A stretch of 64,000 nucleotides of DNA from the NCBI GenBank assembly GCA_963575745.1, contig CAUYUJ010002079.1, forward strand, positions 1 to 64,000, in the 5' to 3' direction. Below the pieces are notes generated by a model, which did not search any database, was not told the DNA's origin, and saw only the letters and a list, made by a program, of their open reading frames with translations. The DNA comes from Prorocentrum cordatum (Eukaryota > Sar > Dinophyceae > Prorocentrales > Prorocentraceae). Made by a program: the position numbers and the translations under genes. This document shows, in pieces, positions 27,783-39,513 of the stretch. Numbering within the stretch: position 1 is the stretch's first letter; each line of letters starts with the position of its first letter.

Positions 27783-30700
27783 CTGGGCGCCGGCGGTAAA
27801 CCGTCAACCTTGGTTTTTTGCGGTCTTTGCGGTCGACTATGCGGGCCGTCAGGCCCAGTCGCAAGCAAGAAAACGGGCGGCATACAGAGTCAGGCAAGAC
27901 ACCCACCACTCTTTGAGCGGAAGTGGGCAAATGCAAAACTCTTACTCCGAACAAAGTGAAGAACACGCGGAGCTCTTATACCAACATGCGCGCATGCCCA
28001 GCACACACACACACACAGCACGGCAAGAGTCAACGCAAACACAAAGTCCGAAGTATGTCGTAACAACCCGCGGTATGACAAGAGTCTTGTGCTCAACGTG
28101 AAATGTGTGATAACTGAATGTCTGATAACGCACTCAAGTATCTTGAGATCTGAGCCCGAGCGGGCAGATGTGGGGCTCCAGCCCAGCTCACTCCTGAAAT
28201 CAATGTGGGGCTACTGCCCTGTACACTCCTGAAACACGTAGCATGCATGAATGACAAGAGTCTTATGCTCAACGTCAAATGTGTGATACTGAATGTCTGA
28301 TAACACACTCGAGTATCTTGAATTCTGTACACCCCTGAAACACCTGATGAAGTGGTGGGGCGTACGGCCCTATACTCTCCCGATACACTGGCGACCCACA
28401 GCGGGGCGAATAAGTGGGGCTCCAGCCCTATACACTCCTGAAATATATCGTTGCCCGAGCGGGCAGTTAAACGTGCATAAGTGCAATGAATTCTGAACTC
28501 CAATGATATCATGATGAAATAAGTGGGGCTCCTGCCCTATACACTCCTGAAATATGTCGTTGCCCGACCGGGCAGTTTCACGTGCATAATCATGTGCATT
28601 GAATATCACAAAGATACTCAAGTACAATGAATTCTGAAGTCCACTCGAGGCGAAGAAAAGTAACTCTCGGATAACTGAATGTCTCATGCAAAGAAGGAGA
28701 ATGCAATGATATCATGATGAAATAAGTGGGGCACCAGCCCTATACACTCCTGAAATATGTCGTTGCCCGACCGGGCAGTTTCACGTGAATAATCATGTGG
28801 ATTGAATATCGCAAAGATACTCAAGTACAATGAATTCTGAACTCCACTCGAGGCGAAGAAAAGGAACTCTCGGATAACTGAATGTCTCATGCAAAGAAGG
28901 AATATGCAATGATATCCTGAGAGGCGAAGATGCAATACGAATTGCCACCACCAAAACACAACAAGAAATGAATATGAGAGGCCGACAATGACAAGCAAGA
29001 TGTACAGGGAGATGGGCAGTTGCGTAAGCGGAGCAGAGCACCACGCTGGCTCAACGTTCACCTTCGCGGAGGTTCCCCAGGCAGGAGAAAATGAACGTTC
29101 GCGGAGCCATGAGCCGGGGGACTTGAGCCGGGGGACTCGTAGAGCTTCCTTGCCATATACCATCTCTAAAGAATAAGCAGAGTACGAATAGTTGTTCAGC
29201 CCGAGCGCTAATGGCAGACTGATTGCAGCCGTCTAGATACATTCAACTAGCGCCTCTGATGATGTCCTTCCGATTGCTGTGCTGAACAGCTCTGTAGCTC
29301 ATCTGCAGCGCGAGTTAGACCAAGAAAACCAATACCGTCTCCAAGAAATTAGCAGAGTACGAACAGTTGTTCAGCCCGAGCGCTCATAGAAGACGGATTT
29401 CGGGGGTCTAGACACAATCAAATAGCGCGTCTCATGATTGTATTCCGATTGCTCTGCCTAAGAGCTCGGGAGCTCATCTGCAGCTCGACCTTAGTCAGAA
29501 AAATCCTTCCATAACCAGAAAAAAACAACATGATATGAATAGTTGTTCGGCTTCTGTGCTGAGAACCGACCGAATCCAAGCGTCTGGATACTTCAGACTA
29601 GCGCGTCTGATGATTCCATCCCGCTTTCTGTGCCAAAGAGCTCGGAAGCTTAGATGCAGCTCGACTTTACTCAAGGAACTCACCATCATCTCGAAAAAAA
29701 TCTGTAGAATACGAATAGTTTCGCTAACCTGGCTCGAGTAGCAGACCGAGTTCGGACCTCTAGATGCTCCAGAGAGACGCGCCTGATGATTCTGAATCGA
29801 GTACGTGTGCGTATCAGCTCTGTAGCTATCCTACAGCTCGAGTTCAGTACAGAAAACTCGAGAACATCTATCAAGAAAATTCGTACAATACGAATAGTTT
29901 TGCGGACCTAGCTCGAGTAGTGGACCGAGTTCAGACCTCTAGATGCTTCAGACGAACGCGCATGATGATGCTGAATCGATTACGTGGGCGTACAAGCCAT
30001 GTAGCTCTCCTAGAGTTCGAGTAAAGTACAAAAAACCGAGAGCACCTGTCAACAAATTTCGTGAATACGAATAGTTTCGCGGACCTAGCTCGAGTAGCAG
30101 ACCGAGTTCGGACCTCTAGATGCTCCAGACGAACGCGCCTGATGATTCTGAATCGAGTACGTGTGCGCATCAGCTCTGTAGCTCTCCTACAGCTCGAGTT
30201 CAGCACAGAAAACCGACAACAGCTGTCAAGAACATTCGTACAATACGAATAGTTGTACGGACCTAGCTCGATTAGCAGACCGAGTTCAGACCTCTAGATG
30301 CTTCAGACAAACGTGCATGATGATTCTGGATCGATTCAGTGGGCGTACAAGCTATGTAGCTCTCCTACAGTTCGAGTTAAGTAGAGCAAACTGAGAGCAC
30401 CTGTCAACAAGTTTCGTAGAATACGAAAAGTTTCGCGGACCTAGCTCGAGTAGTGGACCGAGTTCAGACTCCAGATGCTTGAGACGACCGCGCCTGATGA
30501 TTCTGAATCGATTTTGTGGGCGCGCCAGCTCTGTAGCTCTTCTACAGCTCGAGTAAAGTACCGAAAACCGACAACTTCTGTCAAGAAAATCGGTGGAGTA
30601 CGAATAGTTTTCCGGGCCTAGCTCGAGTAGCAGACTGAGTTCAGATGAACGTGCCTGATGATCCTGAATCGGTTTCTGTGCGTACCAGCTATGTAGGTCT

Positions 30701-31014
30701 CCTAAATCTCGAGTCAAGTACAGAAAACCGTCAACGCGTGTCAAGATGACTCGAAAGGGCCGCTCCCGCCCGGACGCTTTTTGGCAGTAATATCTACCCG
30801 ATCGAGCTGAGATTAAGACGGCGAGCGGGAATAAGATCGAATATCACGGGGAAAATACTAGAGCTCCAACGTGGTCGAATTTCGAGAACATAATTTTTAA
30901 CCGAGCAAAAGTCACCAAAAGGTCCGTCGAGATTTTTCTTGCCAACTAGCTCTCCAGCGCGCCGGAATTACTCTTAAGCTTCCAGCAACTAGCTAAGGGA
31001 AGCTCTACGAGTTA
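27783..31014 (+). mobile_element. Type A element interrupted by a non-coding retroelement
   Basis: Left half-head at 27783-27814; the arm resumes at about 29126. In between lies a 1.3-kb retroelement-like insertion. The element continues with ~178-bp units to GGGAAGCTCTACGAGTTA at 31014. The paralogous uninterrupted head is at 34059. Confidence 0.7.
27815..29125 (-). mobile_element. Non-coding retroelement insertion with internal tandem duplications
   Basis: Minus-strand 3' end GACCGCAAAGACCGCAAAAAACC adjoins CAAGG of the loop, as in the coding retroelements. No long frame or RT motif. Internal repeats: 176-bp (28076 and 28252) and about 203-bp (28503 and 28706) duplications. A GTGGGGCTCC-GCCCTATACACTCCTG motif recurs about six times, and the hairpin TGCCCGACCGGGCA occurs at 28561 and 28765 (GAGCGGGCA variants at 28155 and 28452). 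Probably a non-autonomous, SINE-like or deleted relative using the same machinery. Confidence 0.6.
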
Positions 31015-31126
31015 CTAGAGCTCTAACGACTTGCTGAATTTCGAGAACATAATTTTCAACCGAGCAAAAGTCATCAAAAGGTCCGTCGAGATTTCTTGCC
31101 AACTAGCTCACCAGCGCGTTCGAATA

Positions 31127-34058
31127 CTGGGCGCCGGCGGTAAACCGTCAACCTTGGTTACCGCAAGGAGACTCGTAGAGCTTCCTTGCCATATACCATA
31201 TCCAAAGAATTAGCAGAGAACGACTAGTTTTTCAGCCCGAGCGCTGATAGCAGACTGATCTCAGGCGTCTAGATACATTTCACTAGCGCCCATGATGATT
31301 CCTTCCCATTGCTATGCTGAACAGCTCTGCAGCTGATCTGCAGCACGAGTAAAACAAAGAAAAACAATACCACTTCCGAGAAAGTAGCAGAGCCCGAATA
31401 GGTGTTGAGCCCTAGGCCCTAATAGCAGACTGAGCTCAGGTGTCTAGATACTTTCAAATAGCGCGCATGATGATTATATTCCCATTGCTGTGCCTAAGAG
31501 CTCTGAAGCTCATCTGCACCTCGAGTTCAGTCACCAAGTCCATTACCAGAAAAATAGCAGAGTATGACTAGTTGTTCGGCGTCTGCGCTCATAACAGACC
31601 CGAGTAAAGCGTCTAGATACTTCAGACTAGCGCTCGGGATGATTGTCTTCTGATTTCTGTGCCGAGGAGCTGTCAAGCTTATATGCAGCTCGAGTTAAGT
31701 GAAGAAATTCACCATCGTTCGAAAAAAATCTGTCGAATACGAATAGTTTTGCGGACCTAGCTCGAGTAGCAGACTGAGCTCAGAGCTGTGGATGCTTCAG
31801 CCGAATGCGCCTGATGATTCTGAATCGACTACGTGCGCGCACCAGCTCTGTAGCTATACTACAGCTCGAGTTCAGTACGGAAAACCGACAGCGCCTGTCA
31901 AGATGATAGCTCCGCGGACCTAGCTCGAGTAGCAGACCGAGTTCAGACCTCTAGATGCTTCAGACGAACGCGACTGATGATTCTGAATCGATTCCGTGTG
32001 CGCACCAGCTCTGTAGCTATCCTGAAACTCGAGTTAAGTACAGAAAAACCGACAGCACCTGTCAAGAGAATTCGAAGAGTACGAATAGTTTCGCGGACCT
32101 AGCTCGAGTAGCAGACCGAGTTCAGACCTCTAGATGCTTCAGACGAATGCGCCTGATGATTATGTATCGCTTCCTGTGCGTGCCAGCTCTGTAGCTCTCC
32201 TGCAGCTCGAGTTACTGGGCGCCGGCGGTAAGCCGTCAACCTTGGTTACCGCCGGGGGACTCGTAGAGCTTCCTTGCCATATACCATCTCTAAAGAATAA
32301 GCAGAGTGCGAATAGTTGTTCAGCCCGGGCGCTAATAGCAGACTGATTGCAGCCGTCTAGATGCATTCAACTGGCGCCTCTGATGATTTTCTTCCGATTG
32401 CTGTGCAGAACAGCCCTGTAGCTCATCTGCAGCGCGAGTTAGACCAAGAAAACCAATACCGTCTCCAAGAAATTAGCAGAATACGAATAGTTGTTCAGCC
32501 CGAGCGCTCATAGAAGACTGATTTCAGGGGTCTAGACACTATCAAATAGCGCGCCTCATGATTCTCTTCCGTTTGATCTGCCTAAGAGCTCGGGAGCTCA
32601 TCTGCAGTTCCAGCTCAGTCAGAACAACCATTCCGTCACCAGGAAAAAAAACAGAATATGAATAGTTGTGCGGCTTCTGTGCTGAGAACAGACCGAATCC
32701 AAGCGTCTGGATACTTCAGACTAGCGCGTCTGATAATTCCGTCCCGATTTCTGTGCCAAAGAGCTCTGCAGCTTAGATGCAGCTCGACTTGAGGCAAGGA
32801 GCTCACCATCATCTCAAAAAAAATCGGTCGAATACGAATAGTTTCGCAAACCCAGCTCGAGTAGCAGACCGAGTTCCGACCTCTAGATGCTTCAGACGAA
32901 CGCGCTTGATGATTCTGACTCGGGCACGTGTGCGCATCAGCTCTGCAGCTATCCTACAGCTCGAGTTCAGTACAGAAAGCCGACGACAGCTGTCAAGAAA
33001 ATTCGTACAATACGAAAAGTTTTGCGGACCTAGCTCGAGTAGTGGACCGAGTTCAGACCTCTAGATGCTTCAGACGAACGCGCATGATGATTCTGAATTG
33101 ATTACGTGGGCGCACAAGCTATGTAGCTCTCCTGGAGTTCGAGTGAAATACAAAAAAGCGAGAGCACCTGTCAACAAATTTTCTGAATACGAATAGCTTC
33201 GCGGACCTACCTCGGTTAGTGGACCGAGTTCAGAGCTCTAGATGCTTGAGACGAACGCGCGTGATGATTCTGAATCGAGTACGTGTGCGCATCAGCCCTG
33301 TAGCTCTCCTACAGCTCGAGTTGAGTACCGAAAACCGGCAGCATATGTCAAGAAAATGGGTATAATACGAATAGCTTCGCGGACCTAGCTCGAGTAGCAG
33401 ACTGAGTTCAGACCTCTAGATGCTTCAGATGAACGCGCCTGATGATTCTGAATCGGTTTCTGTGGATACCAGCTCTGTAGCTCTCCTACAGCTCGAGTTC
33501 AGTACCGAAAACCGACAGCGCCTGTCAAGATGACTCGAAACAGCCGATCCCGCCTGGATGCTTTTTGGCAGTAATAGGTACCCGATCGAGCTGAGATTAA
33601 GACGGCGAGCGGGAATAAGATCGAATATCACGGAAAAAATACTAAAGCTCAAACGAATGGAGAAATTTCGAGAACATAATTTTCAACCGAGCAAAAGTCA
33701 CCAAAAGGTCCGTCGAGATGTTTCTTGCCAACTAGCTCTCCAGCGCGTTCGAATTACTCTTAAGATTCCAGCAACTAGCTAAGGGAAGCTCTACGAGTTA
33801 AGTACAGAAAACCGAGAGCACCTGTCAAGATCACTCGAAACAGCCGATCCCGCCCACATGCTTTTTGGCAGTAGTAGGTACCCGATCGAGCTGAGATTCA
33901 GACGGCGAGCGAGAATAAGATCGAATATCACGGGAAAAAATACTAGAACTCTAACGAATTGAGGAATTCCGAGAACATAATTTTCAACCGAGCAAAAAGC
34001 AGAAAAAAAGTCCGTCGAGATTTTTCTTACCAACTAGCTCTCCGGCGGACTGGAATTA
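31127..34058 (+). repeat. Segmental paralogue of 17345/24621-27782 without the retroelement
   Basis: The head at 31127 and everything after it match the sequence right of RT2 (from 24621) unit for unit, including the nested A element (32215-33800 versus 25941-27525) and the second right-end module. It lacks RT2 and has a single unit in place of the 154-bp triplication. It is the closest thing to an empty-site control in the window. Confidence 0.8.
32215..33800 (+). mobile_element. Complete type A element (1586 bp), duplicated copy
   Basis: Same insertion point (CTCGAGTTA / AGTACAG) and same internal order as 25941-27525, differing by scattered substitutions. Confidence 0.78.
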
Positions 34059-35589
34059 CTGGGCGCCGGCGGTAAACCGTCAACCTCGGTCACCGCTGGG
34101 GAGCTCGTAGAGCTTCCTTGCCATATACCATCTCTAAAGAATAAGCAGAGTACGAATAGTTGTTCAGCCCGAGCGCTAATAGCAGACTGATTGCAGCCGT
34201 CTAGATGCATTCAACTAGCGCCTCTGATGATGTCCTTCCGATTGCTGTGCAGAACAGCTCTGTAGCTCATCTGCACCGCGAGGTAGACCAAGAGAACCAA
34301 TACCGTCTCCAAGAAATTAGCAGAGCACGAACAGTTGTTCAGCCCGAGCGCTCATAGAGAACGGATTTCAGGGGTCTAGACACTATCAAATAGCGCGCCT
34401 CATGATTCTCTTCCGTTGATCTGCCTAAGAGCTCGGGAGCTCATCTACAGCTCGAGCTTAGTCAGAAAAATCATTCCATAACCAGAAAAGAATCGTGATA
34501 TGAATAGTTGTTCGGCTTCTGTGCTGAGAACAGACCGAATTCAAGCGTCTGGATACTTCAGACTAGCGCGTCTGATAATTCCGTCCCGATTTCTGTGCCA
34601 AAGAGCTCTGAACCTTAGATGCAGCTCGACTTTACTCAAGGAACTCACCATCATCTCGAAAAAATGGGTAGAATACGAATAGTTTCGCGATACCAGCTCG
34701 AGTAGCAGACCGAGTTCGGACCTCTAGATGCTCCAGAAGGACGCGCCTGATGATTCTGAATCGAGCACGTGTGCGCATCAGCTCTGCAGCTATCCTACAG
34801 CTCGAGTTCAGTACAGAAAACCCGAGAACATCTATCAAGAAAATTTGTAGAATACGAATAGCTTTGCGGAGCTAGCTCGAGTAGTGGACCGAGTTCAGAC
34901 CTCTAGATGCTTCAGACGAACGCGCATGATGATTCTGAATCGATTACGTGGGCGTACAAGCCATGTAGCTCTCCTAGAGCTCGAATGAAATACAGAAAAC
35001 CGAGAGCACCTGTCAACAAATTTCGTGAATACGAACAGTTTCGCGGGCTTAGCTCGAGTAGTGGACCGAGTTCAGAGCTCTAGATACTTGAGACGAACGC
35101 GCGCGATGATTCTGAATCGGTTCCGTGGGCGCATCAGCCCTGTAGCTATCCTACAGCTCGAGTTAAGTACCGAAAATCGACAGCATCTGTCAAGAAAATC
35201 TGTATATTACGAATAGCTTCGCGGACCGAGCTCGAGTAGCAGACTGAATTCAGACCTCTGCTTCAGATGAACGCGCCTGATGATTCTGAATCGGCTTCTG
35301 TGAGTACCAGCTCTGTAGCTCTAGAGCTCGAGTCAAGTACCGAAAACCGACAGCGCCTGTCAACATGACTCGGAAGGGCCGATCCCGCCCAAGTGCTTTT
35401 TGGCAGTAGTAGGTACCCGATCGAGCTGAGATTGAGACGGCGAGCGGGAATGAGATCGAATATCACGGGAAGAAATACTAGAGCTCTAACGAATTGTTGA
35501 ATTTCGACCACATAATCTTCAGCCAAGCAAAAGTCAGCAAAAGGTCCGTCGAGATTTTTCTTGCCAACTAGCTCCCCAGCGCGTTCGAA
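34059..35589 (+). mobile_element. Type A element, interrupted at its right end
   Basis: Uninterrupted head (CCTCGGTCACCGCTGG variant) paralogous to the interrupted one at 27783. It has ~178-bp units and the right-end module to TTCGAA, where a B element (35590) enters. Confidence 0.65.
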
Positions 35590-36155
35590 CTGGCGCCGTC
35601 GGTGAACCGTCAACCTGGTCACCGCCAGGAACCTCGTAGAGCTCCTTGGGCGCGTAAGAGTGCTCAGAGTCGAAGTAGAGAACTTCGCAGAAAATGTTCC
35701 TAAAATCTTGAATTTTGCATTTTTTATGTCAACAGAAAGTGGGCTCCTCCAAGTGAACATATATTTAAAAAATCCCCCATCGAGCTGAGCTGATCTCAGA
35801 ATTTAGCGTATATACTGATGCAGGGATTGAGAATCTGCTTTAGCAATATGACCCGTCAGATCTCTATTAAATATTACGAAAACCGGGAAATACATTTTTA
35901 GTTCCAACCATAGGGTTGGTTCCAGCAAGTCTTTTGAAAATAATGTTGCTTCTAGAGCCCTGGAACTTCTACCAGCAGATGCGCCATAGCATACTGTGCG
36001 TAAGTAAAATCTGTCTTCTCACAATGACTTTTCAAATCTTGCACAAAGATACAAAAACACTACCCCAAGTCATCACATTGTCTCTTAAGGTAGGGTCTGC
36101 CAACTAGCTCCACCCTGCGCCCGAATTCATCTTAGCCCATCTTGCCGAAGAGCTC
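35590..36155 (+). mobile_element. Type B element, diverged body
   Basis: Head CTGGCGCCGTCGGTGAACC...TCACCGCCAGG, arm ACCTCGTAGAGCTCC, then an AT-richer diverged body containing AAAATCTGTCTTCTC, GTCATCACATTGTCTC and GCCAACTAGCTCC, typical of B/C bodies. Confidence 0.6.
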
Positions 36156-36640
36156 CACGAGGTAATAGTCTTAAGCTTCCAGCAACTAGCTAAGGGAAGC
36201 TCTACGAGTTACTCGTTAGCTTCCAGCCACTAACTAAGGGAAGCTCTGCGAGTGATTCCGAAGCTTCCAGCGACTAGCCAAGGGAAGCTCTACGAGCCAT
36301 TTCTCTAGCTCATCGATGACGAAGAGCTCTACGAGGTACTAGCTCCACCCCGCGCTGGAATTCTGCTAGCTCGCCAATTACGAAGAGCTCCACGAGGTAC
36401 TCTTACGCTTCCAGCAACTACCTAAGGGAAGCTCTACGAGTTTCTAGCTCCATCCCGCGCTGGAACCCCTCTAGCTCATCGACAACGAAGAGCTCTATGA
36501 GGTACCCTTACGCTTCCAGCAACTAGCTACGGGAACCTCTACGAGTTAAGCTCTACGAGGTATACCGACGAGCTCTGCGAAGTATTCCTCTAGCTCATCG
36601 ATGCCGAAAAGCTCTACGAGGTACTATTCACTCGTAGAGT
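36130..36640 (+). repeat. Cluster of about ten successive element right ends
   Basis: Alternating type A ends (CTTCCAGCAACTAGCTAAGGGAAG then CTCTACGAGTTA) and type B/C ends (TAGCTCATCGATG-CGAAGAGCTC then TACGAGGTA) lie at about 36163, 36208, 36254, 36298, 36339, 36400, 36442, 36514, 36556, 36585 and 36626, with almost nothing between. I interpret them as the accumulated closing ends of elements that opened upstream. Confidence 0.65.
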
Positions 36641-37393
36641 TTCCCTTAGAGCGTTAGCGGCGAAGCTAGAAGAGTAATTCCGGGGCGCTGGAGGGCTAGT
36701 TGGCAAGAAACATCTCGACTGACCTTTTGGTGACTTTTGCTCGGTTGAAAATTATGTTCTCGCAATTCCTCAATTCGTTAGAGCTCTAATATTTTTTCCC
36801 CGTGATTTTCGATCTTATTCCCGCTCGCCGTCTCAATCTCAGCTCGATCGGGTACCTATTACTGCCAAAAAGCATCCAGGCGGGATCGGCTGTTTCGAGT
36901 CATCTTGACACGTGTTGACGGTGTTCTGTACTTAACTCGAGATTTAGGAGAGCTACAGAGCTGGTACGCACAGAAAAGGATTCAGAATCATCAGGCGCGT
37001 TCGTCTGTTGCATCCAGAGGTCTGAACTCGGTCTGCTACTCGAGCTACGTCCGCGGAACTATTCGTATTCTTTCAGTCATCTTAACAGATGAGCTTGAGA
37101 GCACTGAGGCATTGAAATGCGAAGATAATCATCATGCGCGCTATTTGGAGGTATCTAGACACCCGCGCTCAGTCTGCTATTAGCAAGAGGGCTGAACACC
37201 GATTCGTACTCTGCTACTTTCTTGGAAATGCTAACTGTTTTTATTGGTTTTACTCGTGCTGCAGATGAGCTACAGAGCTGTTCAGCACAGCAATGGGAAG
37301 GGAATCATCAGGGAAAATATTGAAATGTATCTAGAAGCCTGAGATCAGTCTGCTATCAGCGCTCGGGCTCAAAAACTATTCGATCTCTGCCAA
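36630..37393 (-). mobile_element. Inverted type A right end and repeat units
   Basis: Reverse-complement order: AACTCGTAGAG-like arm, AAAAATCTCGAC-like segment, GATCTTATTCCCGCTCGCC, GGCGGGATCGGC, then about two ~178-bp units in reverse. It is cut by the plus-oriented head at 37394. The array therefore contains at least one inversion. Confidence 0.7.
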
Positions 37394-37424
37394 CTGGAAG
37401 CCGGCGGTAAGCCGTCAACCTTGG
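37394..37424 (+). repeat. Left half of a hairpin head used as a retroelement landing site
   Basis: CTGGAAGCCGGCGGTAAGCC then GTCAACCTTGG, directly followed by the TTTTTTGCGTCTTTGC tail (read on plus) of a retroelement insertion. The arm appears again near 38020 (GAAGAGCTTCCTTGCC). Confidence 0.65.
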
Positions 37425-38010
37425 TTTTTTGCGTCTTTGCTGGGACCATCTTGGCCACTGAGGCCAGGTCCTGCAAGTCTCAGGCGAATCAAACGACCTG
37501 TGGGCACTGCAACAGTGAGAATACTGATGAGGCGAAACTAATACTACAGACAACCCTACAACAGTGAGAACACTGATGAGGCGAAACTAATACTACGACA
37601 TGAGAGCCAGGAGACCTGGCCAAGAACTGAACATGCACACACTGAATTATTAGAGCTCAAACAAATGCATATGCACCATGACTATGGGACCGAAAGGCAA
37701 CACTACCGAATCACAAGCAATAAACAAAGGCAACGAACAAACTGAAAGACTATGCACTGAATAAGGATGCACTGAATGACCGCACGAGGCAATCACAATC
37801 AACAATCAAAAAGACCACGCGAGGCAATCACAATCAACAATCCAACACAATACAGCGTACAATACATCGGAGGAACCACGCACGTCGAAACTCGTAGAGT
37901 TTCACTTGCCGAAACTCCTCGGGCGTCCGAAGAATTGTATTCGGTAACCGCTGCACTTGGAAACCTCAAGAAACTTGGCAGTCTCGGCGCGGTTCATTTG
38001 TCCTGTCAAG
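37425..38010 (-). mobile_element. Deletion derivative of the RT2 retroelement family
   Basis: The minus-strand 3' end (GGCCTCAGTGGCCAAGATGG then GTCCCAGCAAAGACGCAAAA) is nearly identical to the RT2 3' end at 18766-18815. Near the 5' end CAGCGTACAATACAT matches the RT2 leader. The whole coding part is missing. A 49-bp unit (AACAGTGAGAA-CACTGATGAGG) is duplicated at 37511 and 37560. Likely a non-autonomous element mobilised by RT2-type proteins. Confidence 0.6.
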
Positions 38011-38019
38011 TACCTGTGC

Positions 38020-39033
38020 ACCTCGAAGAGCTTCCTTGCCATATACCATCTCCAAAGAATTAGCAGAGTACGAATAGCTCTTCAGCCCGAGCGCTAATAG
38101 CAGACTCATTGCAGCCGTCTAGATACATTCAACTAGCGCCTCTAATGATTCCCTTCTGATTGCTGTGCTGAACAGCTCTCTAGCTCATCTGCAGCGCGAG
38201 TTATACCAAGAAAACCACTACCATCTCCAAGAAATTAGGGTACGAATAGTTGTTCAGCCCGAGCACTGATGGAAGACTGATTTCAGGCGTATAGATATCA
38301 AATAGCGCGCCTGATAATGCTCTTGCAATTGCTGTGCCAGCTCTGTAGCTCGAGCTAGGTACAAAAAACCGACGGCATTTGCCAAGAAAATCGGTAAAAT
38401 ACTAATAGCTTCGCAGACCTAGCTCGAGTAGTAGACCGAGTTCAGACCTCTAGATGCTCCAGACGACCGCGTCTGATGATTCTGAATCGGTCTCTGTGCG
38501 CACCAGCTCTGTAGCTCTCCTACAGCTCGAGTTCAGTACAAAAAACCGACAGCATCTGTCAAGAAAATCGATAGAATACGAATAGTTTTGCGGATCTAGC
38601 TCGGGTAGCAGACTCAGTGCAGCCCTCTAGATGCTTCAGATGAACGCGCCTGGTGAATCTAGATCGGTTTCTGTGAGTATCAGAACTGTAGCTCTCCTAA
38701 AGCTCGAGTTAAGTACAGAAAACCAACAGCACCTCTCGAGATGACCCGAAACGGCCGATCCCGCCTGGATGCTTCTTGGCAGTAATAGGTACCCGATCGA
38801 GCTGAGATTAAGACGGCGAGCGGGAATAAGATCGAATATCACGGGAAAAAATACTAGAGCTCTAACGAATTGTTGAATTTTGAGAACATAATTTTCAACC
38901 GAGCAAAAGTCACCTAAAGGTCCGTCGGGATTTTTCTTGCCAACTAGCCCTCCAGCGCCCCGGAAATACTTTTCTAGCTTCGCCGCTAACGCTCTAACGG
39001 AAGCTATACGAATTATTCTTTGGACATAATATA
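38020..39033 (+). mobile_element. Type A element body and degraded right end
   Basis: Starts at the arm (GAAGAGCTTCCTTGCCATATACC), has four or five ~178-bp units and a right-end module, and ends in a degenerate GGAAGCTATACGAATTA at about 39014. Confidence 0.6.
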
Positions 39034-39108
39034 TGGCAAGGAAGCTCTACGAATCTCCCGGCGGTAAGAAAGGTTGACGCTTTACCGCCAGCGCCAGTTA
39101 GCTTCAAG
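39034..39108 (-). repeat. Inverted copy of the A-type head
   Basis: TGGCAAGGAAGCTCTACGA, CCGGCGGTAAGAAAGG, TTGACGC and TTTACCGCCAGCGCCAG read as the reverse complement of an A-type head. It lies immediately downstream of a plus-oriented right end, making a head-out fold-back arrangement. Confidence 0.7.
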
Positions 39109-39229
39109 CACCTAGCTAAGCGAAGCTCTACGAGTTACTAGCTCCGCCCTGCGCGCGAATTTTTCTTGGACCGAGTTCAGGCCTCTACTCTTAAGCTACC
39201 AGCAACTAGCTACGAGGGGCTCTACGGGT

Positions 39230-39435
39230 TAAACCCTGCCAGGCACGCTTCCACGCGTGCCTGCACGCGTGCAGGCACGCGCGGGCGCGTGGCGGAAGCG
39301 CTTCCGGACCCGCTGCCGGAACATACAACTTTCTGCGACGATTCTGGAGCGGCGAAGACGGGCTGCTGACGGGCACCACCACCGTCCCGCTTCTAATGTA
39401 AAAACCTATAGCTCTCAGATAGCCCCCCAGGAAAG
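39230..39435. repeat. Palindrome-centred repeat family E, copy 1
   Basis: Contains a perfect 26-bp palindrome at 39255-39280 (half-site GCGTGCCTGCACG), then GGAAGCGCTTCCGG, CCGCTGCCGG and a conserved CACCACCGTCC...TCTAAT...CTCTCAGA tail. The same order, with a TGCATGCATGCA palindrome, recurs near 62000-62250. Unrelated to the A/B/C elements. Confidence 0.6.
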
Positions 39436-39513
39436 ACGCGGAGAGCACTGGGTTGGGCGTTGGGTGTTGGGGTCGGCTACACAGGGCGCGTGCGCCCTAG
39501 CCGCGCAGAGTCC

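Noticed and set aside
29115-29130. Spliced-leader remnant GGCTCAAG at the 5' end of the 27815-29125 insertion
   Set aside because: The octamer is explained by a short duplication of host-head sequence (GAGCCGGGGGACT twice), with no further leader match.
37520-37595. Hammerhead ribozyme core (CTGATGAGGCGAAAC, twice)
   Set aside because: Stem II would have almost no base pairs, and I find no matching stem I or III with a cleavage triplet.
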